Part shown: one piece after another, positions 1 through 12,193 of the stretch
Position numbering within the stretch: position 1 is the stretch's first letter
Layout of the letters: each line of letters starts with the position of its first letter
NCBI GenBank assembly: GCA_009602735.1
Contig: WELA01009535.1
Span: forward strand, 604,961-668,960
Source: Mesotaenium endlicherianum
Lineage: Eukaryota; Streptophyta; Zygnematophyceae; Zygnematales; Mesotaeniaceae
Reading direction: 5' to 3'
Length of the DNA stretch: 64,000 bases
Program-made: the position numbers and the translations under genes
The notes under the pieces: model-generated
The model's database searches: none
Seen by the model: only the letters and a program-made list of their open reading frames with translations
Told to the model about the DNA's origin: nothing

Positions 1-1312
1 GGAGGGGAGGGAGGAGGGGGAGGGGGCGAGGGAGATGGGGGAGGGGGAGATAGGGGAATGCAGTAGCCAGAGGGGGGAGCCTTGGGTCCGGTCTTGAAGA
101 CAACACATCTCCTGTGCTTGGGGTAGTCGGTGCCATACTGGTCCAGGGGGTTCAGATTGATGACATCGTTCCCCACCGGGATCTGCGCTTCCCTGATGTG
201 AAGCAGCAGGCACCTGTTGTTGTAGAACTTCCTCCGCAGCTGCAGGGAAAGCAAAGGGGCATTGAAGACAAGGTCAGCTGTCAGCCCTCATAACTGCAAT
301 GTAGGCGACTCAGTTCTCATCATAAACTATAGAGGGCAGCAGAGCGGCACCCTGCAGAGCACAGGTGACTTCTAGAGCGAAGCACAAGTAGGACACCCGC
401 TAGAGCTGTGCAACGAAGGAACACATGAGAGCAGTGCTATTCAAGAGAGAATTATCTGGTCCTGAGCTGCACTCTCAATTGTGCCGACTGTTTTCCCATG
501 TTCAGAGTCCTAATGCACCCATGCATGTTTTCAACGAAGCAAGGGCTGGAACTGTTTCATCGCTGGCTGATCTCCTCACGTTTGAAGTCTCTCCCAGTGC
601 ATGACATGCACGTCACAAGGTGCAGTGAAGGGCTACTCTCACTGAAGCATAGGGCTCACACGAACTTACAAAGCCATTGTACGGACGGTCGTGAAGCATG
701 GCCTTGCCACCCGTGAGGTAGAACTGCCGGGTGTCATTGAAGACCCGGACTTTGTTGTTTGCGCATAAGAACGACGTCGTTCCTGATTGGTCCACCTCAA
801 TGGCCCGGTCACTGTGCTGGTCAAGCACCACGGGGCTTATTGGCGCCCCCCCTCCTTGCACCCTGCAAGAAGATGACGGCAGTTAGGAGCTGGGTACGAC
901 TCTTAATACTTGTCCACTTAGCTCGAGCAGCACGCAAACTATGTCCTTGCTTGCAAAATGTTCTATCAGTCTTTGACTTTGAATTTCGTAGCTGAAAAGC
1001 ACATGGTGCTGCACGCGTGCTCATCACATCACGACGACTGGCTTTGCAGGCAGGCCTACAAGTGCTAATGGTTGCGGCAAGCGCCTCGGCTGGCTTGGTA
1101 AGACTAGGGCGTGTATGGAATCGACCAAATTATAGCAGAATGAGGACTTACTTAAAGACCGGCAGCTGATTGCGGTAGCCCTCGAAGTAAAAGTCGCAAA
1201 GTCTTAAGGGCGTCAAAGGACACTCCACGTAGTCTTCAGCAGAGGTTCCCAGACTCGCGACTAAAAGGATAGATAATGAGAGCAACAATCTGTAGCGTAA
1301 GTGAGGAGCCAT
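1..1312 (-). CDS. Secreted protein with proline-rich (hydroxyproline-type) tail, 3' end beyond the window
   Basis: Three exons join in phase on the minus strand: 1312-1152, 862-670 and 239-1. The first 25 or so residues form a signal peptide (MAPHLRYRLL followed by a Leu/Ser-rich core, cleavage probably after GTSA). A globular part of about 165 residues follows, with Cys in ECPLTPLRLCDF, SFLCANN, NNRCLLLH, RRCVVF and GYC. Directly after GYC the frame turns into SPPPPSPS-type repeats and stays open to base 1, so the protein has at least 197 residues. A Cys-containing globular domain joined to an SP-rich rod is the layout of cell-wall hydroxyproline-rich glycoproteins such as pherophorins. I do not recognise the globular domain itself, and a pherophorin assignment is only an architectural analogy. 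The start is the first ATG before the signal peptide. Exon joins are inferred from splice signals and phase. Confidence 0.6.
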
Positions 1313-4300
1313 AGCCACCACGCTAGAAAACATGCACACAGTAGGACAGGTTATTTCTTGACTCCCTTTGGAATGATCCCTTTGGAATGATCCTACTAGA
1401 CTGTCGATAGTTTCCCTTTTTTGAAGCAATATTAACGATGCTCTCAGCTGCAACGAACTAGAAAGGAAGCCATCATATAGGCACACTTTTGGTCTGCTCT
1501 CTCGTACCACCTTGGCATACGCTTTGCTACGCCCTTACTTTGCGCCGATGGCAGTTTGTCCGTTCTGCGGACCGTTGAAGGTTGACGGCTAGTTGCCTCG
1601 GCCCGCGTAGAGTGGCGTAGACTTCCTCGCACGAAGTGCCAGCTAGAGCTGACTACTTGCTCCGACTTGTTCTGACTGCCGTGACCCAGCTCTGACCCGT
1701 TAACTCAGCGTTAACTTCTATCCACTTCTAAACCAGGGTGGCCATGCCGGAAAGTGCCGGCTGGTGCAAGCAGGTGCAAGCCCGTGCCTGCTAGTGCTTT
1801 AAAAAGAAAGGGGGTATGTATTAATAAAATTGGAGCAAGCTCCGAAATAACATGAAGGTCCATACTCATCTATTGAAAACCGCGAGGACCTAAAACTGCA
1901 AAGGCGTCGGGAAGGGAAAATGAAACGAGAGGGACTGGGGGTCGACGCAAAGTCCTAGCTGCGCGCAATGTGCCAACTTCCAAGCTGTGCCAAGCTCCGC
2001 AAGCATCCGCAAGCACCTGCAAGCATGGCTGATTTGCGTAGGTGGGTAACTTGTGCAGGCAATTGGGGTGAAATAGTGTCGTGCCTAGAAGTGTCAATGT
2101 CTCCTTTGCGTGTGTCGGTGGCTTGCACGGGTTTGGGTGGCCTGTTCGATTATTTAACGTTGACATTCACTTGTCTTCTTAGTAGCTGGTCAAGGTCTCT
2201 TTATTGTTAAATCTGCACCTCATTGACCAAGCAGTAGCTTTAGTGTTTGCACGCACACAAACTTAATTCCATGGCTTCTCTTTCAAGACTTCTTTCAAAG
2301 GTTTCATTTTGCAAAAAGATCTGGGTGCCTTTAGTTTATTGTCACTTGTAGTGTTGAAGTTACTACTTCTAGAAGGGTCTCTTCCCATGTCGACGAGTTC
2401 ACACGAAAAAAAAATTGCAGAGGTGAATTGGAAACATTTGCAAGAACATCAAAGTTCAGAGAAAATTACATTTTCAGACTTTCGCTTTACTTCTCTTGAT
2501 GAACAATCTCACCTAACTTTAAAACCTACAAGATCTATTGCTATTTGCCAGGACCTTCTCTGCTGTGATTCAAAAACTTGCACCTTGATACATTTGTGCA
2601 GGGAGCGCACTGTGAAATACTACTCATGAAAGATGTGGGATGCTGAGTGAATTTGATCTTCAGAAATTTAAAATGAGACCACTTCCATTGCATAAACTTA
2701 CTATCTGAAGGTTTTCACGTAAATTGATCGAGGCCGTTTCCCCTCTTGCACGGATTCAAGATGTGCACGGAAAATATGGGTCAAAAAATGACGTGTGTAT
2801 CATTCCTAGTAATGATATACTAGCGCGTTTTGATCTGCAAGCAGTGTAGAACTCCACGTCTTTTGACATGTTCTTTAATATACGCAATTCAAAAATATAA
2901 AGAAGATTATTTGACTAAGAACGATTCTATTGTTCACATTGAAGCATATTCAATTTTCTTTCACTTGCAATTTACAGCTTAAACTTTCAACCTTAATCTG
3001 AAATGTATTGAGTTTGCTAATCGTTCAGGAACCTCATTGTGTTAATTGCACTTGTTGATATTGACTATCTCCCTCGGCTCGATTAAGAGGCCAGCGTCAA
3101 TCCTAATCGGTGATTGCTGAGGGTTTGTTTGTCTCGCATACAACTAGCACGGGCAGCATGATGCATCAACCCTAATCAGTACTCGCATGTCCCGTAACAA
3201 GATTTTTGACAAATGAAATAGATGCATATTAAGATGCACACTCAAATATGCCGCGCTCTCTATTTAGTTTATTGACATGTCACCTGAATGCAAAAAGCTT
3301 CACTACATAAGTGAATGAATAGCTTCATTTCCAACATTGAAGTGTTGAATAGTAGTCACTGCTACCTAGATCCCACCAACCCACCCCCTCAAATAATAAA
3401 ATAAACTAGGAACTCATAAATATCTAAATAATGAAGAGTCCATAAGACATAGGAATAAGTAGATATATACAATTAATTGCTTATATTGAAGACTATAATA
3501 GCATATAGAATAGGATAATAAGAGGAGATCGAAAGTAGCAGATTTCTACCCCTAGTCTTCCCTACTTCAAATATAACGCCTTATTACCTTATTGTATTAT
3601 TATATATCAATATATGGATATATGTCAAAAACTACTTGTTTTCAAATTATTAGAAGATCTGAACCTACTTCAGCACATCTTCAAGCATGGTGGAATGAAG
3701 TTTGAAACTTGTGGAGACAAAGGTCGCAGACGTCTACACCTTCAGGAGTCCGCGTAGCATGTCCAAACTAACGTCATCAATCGTAAATAAAGGTCATTTC
3801 TGGTCATCACTCATCACCACATTGGGTCCGCCACTTTCCACATATGACGTGCTGTGGCTACTCCCATTGACTTCCACCTCAAAGCTGCTCAAAGCAACTC
3901 GAAGCAGGGACAGATCACAGAGGTGGACAGAGGGGTACGGTCCCTGATTCACCAGTCTCAACATCTGCTGTCAAACTTGACTTCGGACTTCCACGAGATC
4001 GAAGGATGAAGGGAATGACATATCACCCTTCACCCGAAGCAGAGCTTGCACAGCACCACTGGAATGACGTGCCAATGACCGCTTCTATTTCACGTCGAGC
4101 TGTTCATTAGTTAATGTTTAAGCGACGACACCTGTCCCATGCATAAATAGAGGTCTAAGGTCACATCAGCTCCATATCTGGCATCATCGTCCCGACCAGT
4201 CCCGACTCCGCCAGTCAGATGCTTATAATTTAAACGTTGCGGGTTTCCATATGGATGTATGTGAGGACCTATGAGTTCTTGAAAGACAGATGGTCATCGT

Positions 4301-4661
4301 ATACTAGCATTCAACTATATTAGCTCGAGGGCGTCGCTGCGTATATAAGAATTGTTGTCGGCTACAGTGCAGTAGAGCATGAAGTATCCAGCACTGCTTG
4401 ATTCTCATTCCTGACTGCGTCGTCACTTTTATAAGCAGAAGTCTATACTTTATTGTATTGATTAAAAATAAGGACCTCCATGTCTGATTAAACTCCTGAA
4501 TGTGGGCCTGTCTCTAGCTTGCGATCTCACTGCTAAAAAATACCTTCGCTTTACCACAATCTCCCCCATCTTTAAAATCTATAGATTACTCTCATTGTCG
4601 GGCTATCTTGGATGTTTTGGCAGCTACTACATATTGATTGATCACGTCCTTGAGGAGCATC
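1313..4661. other. Intergenic region between divergent genes
   Basis: No supported gene. The stretch separates the secreted-protein gene (minus) from the acyltransferase-like gene (plus), so it should hold both promoters. GC-rich sequence near 1500-1800 gives way to an AT-rich part (about 3200-3660). Short open frames such as 2309-2629 show no family features. Confidence 0.5.
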
Positions 4662-7600
4662 ATGGCACCATCTGCCACAGCGAGTGAACCAGGTGTAAGT
4701 CAGCTGAGGCGCCCTCTGAGCTCCACAGAGAACCTCTGGTTCAGAGCCCATAACACTGGGACAGGTATCGTAATTTTGGGGCTGGTGTTCTCCCAGAGGT
4801 TACAGCTGGCGCACGTCCAGGAGGCCATCAACGCCGCCCAGGCACACCAGCCCCTCATGGCTTGCAAGATCGTCAAAGATGGCAGGGGCGGGCTTGACTT
4901 TGTCCACAGTGAGGAGATAAATAGTCCCCTGGTTGTTGCCAAGGAATGGACTCCAACAGGCAAGGGGGATGGTGAGGAGGACGCAGCAGTGCCAGCTGTC
5001 CAGCAGATTCTGGAGGAATCCATGTCCGAGCTTATGACGGATGGCAGCACCGGGGATGCTGATGTCATGCAGGTAGGCAGGGACTGCCGGCCGTGGCAGG
5101 TGCTGTTATTGCAATTGCTATCTGATCTCTCGTTTTTATCTTCTGGAACTCTGGAAAGTCCCACACACAAAACACACATGCACGTGCAAACCCCCCCCCC
5201 CCCAAAACACACACACACACGCGCACGCACGCGCACACACACACAAAACACACGCACACTCAATAAACTTACACTTACACACACAGAGACACACACACAC
5301 ACACGCACACACAAACAGAGGCGAGTGCACGCAGGCACGTGCAGTCAAATTTCCTCAGGTCCCTCACGGTATTATGTGCGACCGTCAGGCAGCCATGGTT
5401 CTCCTTCACGAGCAGCACTGCTTTTGAGTCTTCTAGCAGCCAAGTGTCACCTGGACTGATCTGGAACAACCTGCATCAGCGTTGTTGCCTCCCCCCTTTT
5501 TCTCCTCATACACACGCCCTTTGATTTCGTTGTACTTCTTTGCACATGCTTATTTTTGGCCTCAAACATTTGCTGTTTTCAAAATGTGAGACAAGAAGAA
5601 GGTGCCAGAACAACGACAGGCGTGCTATTTAGAAAGTTCATACAACTGGACATTGCAGCATGCCACGCACGCTCGCACGCACACTCACACCCGCACAAGG
5701 GCGTGCACGCAGGGGGCGCAGTGAAGTGACGATCTCTCGCTCCTCTCCCCCAGACTGAGACGCCACTGCCTCAGATGCGGGATGGTGTCAGAGTCACTTG
5801 CCTTGGCCGATATTCACAGACTGGCAGCTGGCTCATACCGCCTCTGGCACGCACCTTGCAGGTGCACGTGTACCCATCGGCCATTCCCGGGAGCACACTC
5901 GTCGTCTTCCGAGTGATTGCCTGCAGCATGGACGTCCACAGCGTCAATGTCATCTGCCAGGTCAGCGTCCCCCCTCCGCTGCTCCTCCCCCCCTGAGAGC
6001 TGCCCTTTTACCCGCAGACATGTGCCTATTAAAGGAAAAGACAGAAAAATCACAGCGAGAGGAGTTGGAGCTGATGTGCTATTCTTTGAAACCATGCCGG
6101 ACGGTGTTTTGCGCTCACATCCTATATGTGGCCCGCAAAGTTGCCTGGTTTCACAGTAAGCCACCAGGTAGTTGCACACCATGCAAGGAGCTGAGTGATC
6201 CAACTTATGCATGCATGTCGCCTTCCTATTCCTATCGGCTTCTCTCGGCTTTGCGGAGGCACTCTACCCTCTTTCTCCCCCCACCCCTTCACTTCCCCCC
6301 CTTCTTCTCTCCCCCCAGCCCCGTCCTGCCCCGTCCCGCCCCATCCCGCCCACTTTCCTTTCTGACCTGAAATAAGCTAGTGAACATAGGATACGGAAGA
6401 CGATGTGAAGGATACATGAATGCATGCTGACGTGGTCCCTGCGAGAAAAACCTCCTGGAAGAGGAGCTTTGGGGTGCGCTGTCCGAGCACACCAACACCA
6501 AGCATGGCGGCATGCGCCATCATCCTCTGGAGGGCCTGCATGGGCTGAACCGCAGACCTGATGCTTGTTATTGTCTGGCGCTTGCACTGGCAGCTGTTTT
6601 TGACAGCTCTGGCCCAGGTGACAGCTGGCAACCCCACAGCACGCCCCAGGTGATAAGCGCACTACTGTCCCATACTTTCTTACTCTGACCTCTCCCTCCC
6701 TTGTGCGCTCGTCTTGCACAAAGGTCAATCTGGCTTCGAGCACGGCTAAATGTCTCAAATCATCTATGTACATCACTACTCTGAGCAGATGTATAAGACT
6801 GTGCTTGCTTATAGGTCCAAACCGACAGCCTTTGTTTGTCTGTCGCATAAACATACGTCTTTTGTGCGTCGGCAATTTGAGGGTTGGCCACGCAGTGTTG
6901 CCACGCATCCCTTTGTGTCTACTGCCAGCCCCCCCCGCTTTCTCAACACACGTACACACACACACACGCACGCACACATGCGCACGCATGCACGCACGCC
7001 GCACACTGACACGCCTGTAGTGTCCCTCTCTCTCGCTCTCTCTCTCTTTGTGTCGCAGCGAAGAAGCGCAGGCCCTCCCGGCGGAGATGGCGAAGCTCAT
7101 CCCGCGCGACGTGGGCAGCAAGAACTTCTTCAGCCGCGGGTTGGGCATGCTGGGCTACGTGGCTGACAACAAGCGCTCCGCCCTGCTGCCCCTGGACCCT
7201 GCCACGGCCGACTCGCGCACCAACACCTTCCGCAGCCAGGTTGGGAGAGCCTCTCCACGCCCCCTTCCTGCTCCGCCCATCCCTCCCTCCTGCCCTCCCT
7301 CCCTCCTGCCCTTCCTCCCCCCCCACCCTCCTTGGGCGGTGTGCTCTGCCAGAGCTCTGGTTTTGGGGGCAGTGTGTACCAGATGGTTGTGTCGGCAGCA
7401 GAAGTGACAAGCCAAGTGGGAGCTGGGCCTTTTCACTGCCATGCTTTCCCTCTCTCTTGCTCTTGCCTGCCGCTGCGACATTTTTGCGATCAGGGTCAGG
7501 GTCAGCGTCAGCGTCAGCGTCAGGGTGAGTCGAGGGTGGGTTGATAGCGAGGCAGAACACGTCACCCTCCTGGCCATGTTCCCAGTCCCGCTTCCCAGCT

Positions 7601-9599
7601 TGCCTCCTCTAGTGCCGGCTGCGGTGCAACTTCAAGTTTGGCTTTTGGGTCCTGCTGCCCCTGTTGGAATGCCTGCCTGTGCGTGTCCCGGGTGCGCACA
7701 ATCGCCAGGCTGTTGCTGTTTCTGCCTCTGCCTGTGGGGGGGAGCTACAATTTCCTCGCTGCCAGTCTGCAGGAGGCGCACCGTGTCACGGTTCTTCTTT
7801 CCCTCCCTGCTTCTGCTTCTCCTCCTCAAAATTGCGACGCCCAGCAAGTATGCCAAGGAGGAGTCCTGGCATGAGAATGGTGCTTTCTGCTGGTGTGCCG
7901 CAGGAGTTGTGCGAGAGCAAAGTTTCTGATGGCTACTTGCATGCGTACACCTATCTTTCATATCTTTGCTTGTGTGCATGTGTGCATACCTGCATGTGCG
8001 TTCAACCAATCGTGAGAGGCAGTAAACACGTGCATATTGCAGGCAACAATGAAGAGACGCCGCAGGGTGCTGCACGTACCCAGAAAATGCAAGCCATAGA
8101 GGGGCGAGGCCAAGAGGAGCCCAGTAACTTCATGAAAGTCAACACCCTTTTGATAGAGCAAAACGGCAAACCGGGAGTAACCGACGCACATTTTGGACAC
8201 ATATGGCTCGTGAATACTCTCCTTGTGTGTCTCCCCATACGACCCCCTGACCTTTCCACTCCTCTCGCATTTCTTACTGACGGCCCAAGTTCTCCCTGCC
8301 CGTGCTGCTGCAGTATGTCCCTCTGGTGCTTGACAAGGCAACCACCGAGAAGCTACTGGCAACATGTAGTGAGCGAGGTGTGTTGCTGTACAGCTGCCAA
8401 GTGGCAGCTCTCCTGAAGGCGACTGCAGCCTTCAAGGAGATCAAGGGCAACGTTGAGACTTTCGCAGTCACCACCATCTTCAACTGCCGCCCCTTTCTGG
8501 ACCCCCCCGTGGAGGAGCAGGATGTGGGCCTCTACACGGGGGCCTTGCCCATCACCGAAAAAGTAAGCGCCCTAAGACATGTGGGCAGCGCCACTTCCCA
8601 TCTCAGCATGTTCGCCTGATTTGCCTCTTCAGGCGGCGCTGACTTGAGTCGTCCCCGTCTCAATGGCCGTGCACTGAAAAATCGCCGAACATCGCCGAGC
8701 GGTGTGGTGAATGTTAGATGGACTTACTGTTTGATGCCTATCGAGAGGGCAAGGGTTATGTGTGGTGTCTGCCTTTCTTTGCCGTTGGCGGTGCCTTCAG
8801 CTCAAGGGCACAGAAACCTCACGTTCACCTCCCATGGTCCTGCAGCGGTTGAACGCAGTAGCAGGGCTAACTTCGTAGGCCATGCCTCCTTTTCTTTCTT
8901 GTAGACATCAAGTGAGGAGTTGACCGCCCAGCCCATCAGGACCCATCATCCCGTGATTGTACCTGCGTGGGATTCTCTGCATGCGGTGTTTAGAATCCTA
9001 CTTGTGCGCGGGAGAGCTCAGGACGCGACGATCAGCGTAAGTGAGATGGCCATGATGAGGGTGTGGGGGCATCATCATGGCAATCTCGAAATTTGAAAAC
9101 ATCACCCCGCTATTGTGGAGGTGGAGGCAGCTCCGTGCTTGAGTAGCCTGCCTGGCCTCGCCTGATCGTCTGCATCATGGCCGGTGCTCTGGCCGAGGAT
9201 ACTACGTCTGTGCCTTCCACACCTGTTACAACAAGTATAGGCAATCGTGCATGCGTTTGAAGGCACGTGTCAAATTCTTTGCCTCCCGTGGACTGCACAG
9301 TGAAGGTAAACAGACAGAGGTGTTTTTTGCATCGGCAGATGGACGGTCGCATCCCGCCATGCAAGGCCAGCCAACTCCCGCCTCATAGTGAGGGCTGACG
9401 ATGTGGCTGCTGCTTGGGCGGACAGGTGGCGGAGAGCACACCCTTCTGGGAGCTGGCAGAGAAGCTGAGTCGGCGAGTGGAGGAGGACACGGCGCAGCGC
9501 AAGCAGTTCACAGAGATGCCCACGCTGGACATGCTCTTCTCCACTGTATGCGTGCCCCATTCATTGCCTCCTCATTGCGCGTCCACCTTTGTGTTGTGC

Positions 9600-9635
<36 letters not shown>

Positions 9636-12193
9636 CTATGCTTGTGCTCCTGATGCCTCGCGCATGTGCGCGCGCGCGCGGGCACTTGTTGCAGCAGGTT
9701 ATTATTTTCCAGTAGTGTGTTGTCTTTTGAGGAGCGAAAGTTTCTAGTACTCATATGTGTCACGAGGGATGTACTCAAACGCAGTCAGGTGGCTGTGACA
9801 GCTGCTCATCATGGAATTTCTGGGCAAGCCGCGCCGGTTCTCCCTATTCCTCCCCTCCTACATGATCTCTGTGATGTATCGTGTGATATTGTCGCCACCT
9901 CCGCTTTTGCAGATGAGCTAGGAGGAGCTGAAATTGCTGCTCTACGGGGCCAAGACGAGGACGACATGCTGAGATCTGAAAGGCTGCGTAGACGTCCGCA
10001 TGTGTCTTTCGTAATCTGAAAGATGGGCATGCGTGACTGACAGCTGGCACTTTCTGCTTGCCGCTTTGTGATGCAGGCCATTTCGAGGCCGTCCGTGACA
10101 CCGCACACGTCGCTGCGCACGTCTCTGCTGAGCAGCTATGCCGGCGCGCCGCAGCTCGCGCAGTGGAAGGTACGCGTATGCTTGCAGACTTGCCAGGGGC
10201 ATGTGTCATGATTCTGTCCGTATACACGTGCTGTCGCCGTACATGCAGGCTATTAGAGAATGAAGTGGATTATAAATCAGCATATGCAGGGAGGGAGTGC
10301 ATCAAGGCCTGGCGGTGGGTGATGCCTGTGGAGGAATAAAGGGATTTGCAAGAGATTGCCAGTCTGGTGCAAATCAGCGGCGTGGTATGTTTGATGACGA
10401 GGCATTGGAGCAGGGCCTTGGTCGGGGGAAAGCACACATACGAGTACAGTGTAAAAGAAGGTGGGCTTGGCCAATACAGTACCCAGTGTGTACTGCCATA
10501 GATGGAGCATATATCATTTAGTCGATTAGCAGCGCGTCGAACTAATTTGTATATCGTCACAGGAGTGGAACACGGCATGGTCGAGCATTTCCAGAGCCTC
10601 GGGGGGNNNNNNNNNNNNNNNNNNNNNNNNNNNNNNNNNNNNNNNNNNNNNNNNNNNNNNNNNNNNNNNNNNNNNNNNNNNNNNNNNNNNNNNNNNNNNN
10701 NNNNNNNNNNNNNNNNNNNNNNNNNNNNNNNNNNNNNNNNNNNNNNNNNNNNNNNNNNNNNNNNNNNNNNNNNNNNNNNNNNNNNNNNNNNNNNNNNNNN
10801 NNNNNNNNNNNNNNNNNNNNNNNNNNNNNNNNNNNNNNNNNNNNNNNNNNNNNNNNNNNNNNNNNNNNNNNNNNNNNNNNNNNNNNNNNNNNNNNNNNNN
10901 NNNNNNNNNNNNNNNNNNNNNNNNNNNNNNNNNNNNNNNNNNNNNNNNNNNNNNNNNNNNNNNNNNNNNNNNNNNNNNNNNNNNNNNNNNNNNNNNNNNN
11001 NNNNNNNNNNNNNNNNNNNNNNNNNNNNNNNNNNNNNNNNNNNNNNNNNNNNNNNNNNNNNNNNNNNNNNNNNNNNNNNNNNNNNNNNNNNNNNNNNNNN
11101 NNNNNNNNNNNNNNNNNNNNNNNNNNNNNNNNNNNNNNNNNNNNNNNNNNNNNNNNNNNNNNNNNNNNNNNNNNNNNNNNGGGTGAAGGGTGGGGGCTGG
11201 GGGTTGGTACGGATGGTTAGCCAGACATTTACAAACAGTTGCAAGTGACAAGTACTGATGAATGAGACTCGTCCCTTTGTGCTGGCAGGGCGTGGAGAGT
11301 TTGAAGCTGACAGCCACCGTGGGGCCCACTGTGGCAGTCCACGGGGTGGGGCCCTGCATCGGGATCCTCGACAGCCTGCAGGTACACCTGGCCTTCTGCA
11401 GCCGCCCGTCAGCCGCCCGTTGGATTGCTCTCAGTCCTGTGTGTTGTTGTATGGTCCCACTCCGATGTTTTTTTCACTTTGAGTTGCTCCATTGTCAACT
11501 TTGTCAGCCCTGCCAGGGAGCTCTTTGGCTCAGTTTGTGCGGAGTATGATTGCGTTGGAGTGTGTAGTGGAATACGAATCAAAGAGATCAGCTTGAGATC
11601 CATTGCAGCTTCCAAATAGTGGTCAATCTCTCACAAACAAGCAGCAGGCAAAGTGTTGGCTATCGTTGACGATCCTCCTGTTGAATGCCGTCGAATGCTT
11701 ACCCTTTTTGTGTCTCCTTCATCTAATCCATGCATCTTGCATTCCCCTCTCCCATATCACAACCATGGTTGTGCCTTGACCATGTCAGCTTATGCCCAGC
11801 CTGCCTTTCCGATACTTTTTGACCTTCCCGTCGCATATTGCTTCGGGACAGCAGATTATGAATGCATCAGCCGTGACTTGTGTTGTGACATCATCCCTAA
11901 CTTGTGCTTTGCTCAAACATTCATACTCCAGAGAGGTTTCCTCCTGACTCACCTTCAACATGGCGCACGCCTACAGCCATGTGGCTGGCTGTCCCCCTAT
12001 CATTTGACTTTGTAAGCTCACATGTCCCATATTGTTCGATGTGGGGTGATGTATGCAGGAGGGGCCTGAGGGGCCTGAGCTTCACATGTACCTCGCATAT
12101 GCAGCTCCAGTTTTCTCTCGAAGAGTTGTTCAACGAATTGCCTCCCTGGCAGAGGAAGCCTTGACCACTGCCCTTGCCTTCTCATCAGAGTAG
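4662..12193 (+). CDS. Condensation/acyltransferase-like protein with degenerate HHxxxDG motif, interrupted by an assembly gap
   Basis: Exons chain in phase: 4662-5072, 5754-5960, 6594-6649, 7059-7239, 8314-8562, 8905-9036 (tentative), 9426-9545, 10077-10169, 10563 into the gap, 11289-11381 and 12059-12193. The start is CATCATGG at 4662. Exon 1 resembles the first subdomain of condensation/alcohol-acyltransferase folds (SSTENLWFRAH, then AINAAQAHQPLMACKI). Exon 2 has the beta strand that normally carries HHxxxDG but reads IACSMDVHS. Exon 5 has the CSERGVLLYS helix and NCRPFLDPP followed by DVGLYTG. The 9426 exon has TPFWELAEKL, and the last two exons give VAVHGVGP and LHMYLAYAAPV, the usual C-terminal strands. 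Members of this superfamily move acyl groups between CoA or carrier thioesters and alcohols or amines. Exon 6 fits no known part of the fold and may be skipped. About 570 residues are visible; the gap hides part of one or more exons. Confidence 0.6.
5159..5340. repeat. CA-rich microsatellite in intron 1 of the acyltransferase-like gene
   Basis: Interrupted (CA)n/(CACG)n tract with an embedded C run at about 5190-5203, inside the intron between 5072 and 5754. It generates long spurious Cys/Val open frames on the minus strand. Confidence 0.9.
6945..7015. repeat. CA/CACG microsatellite
   Basis: Alternating ACAC and ACGCAC units in the intron before exon 4 (7059) of the acyltransferase-like gene, followed by a CT-rich tract that serves as the polypyrimidine tract of the acceptor. 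Confidence 0.85.
7489..7527. repeat. Hexanucleotide minisatellite (GTCAGG/GTCAGC)
   Basis: About six imperfect copies of a GTCAGS hexamer within the intron between exons 4 and 5 of the acyltransferase-like gene. Confidence 0.75.
9598..9633. repeat. TG dinucleotide microsatellite
   Basis: Nearly pure (TG)n tract in the intron after the exon ending at 9545. A short CG run (about 9669-9680) follows. Confidence 0.9.
10607..11180. other. Assembly gap (574 N)
   Basis: The N run begins inside an exon of the acyltransferase-like gene (exon start 10563) and ends in intronic G-rich sequence, so coding sequence is missing here. Confidence 0.99.

Noticed and set aside
2309-2629. 106-aa open frame
   Set aside because: No signal, domain or splice context; AT-rich intergenic DNA yields frames of this length by chance.
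4700-5469. Overlapping Cys/Val-rich open frames on the minus strand
   Set aside because: They come from translating the CA microsatellite and the antisense of exon 1 of the acyltransferase-like gene.
10270-11359. Long open frames across the N run
   Set aside because: They exist only because N codons contain no stop.
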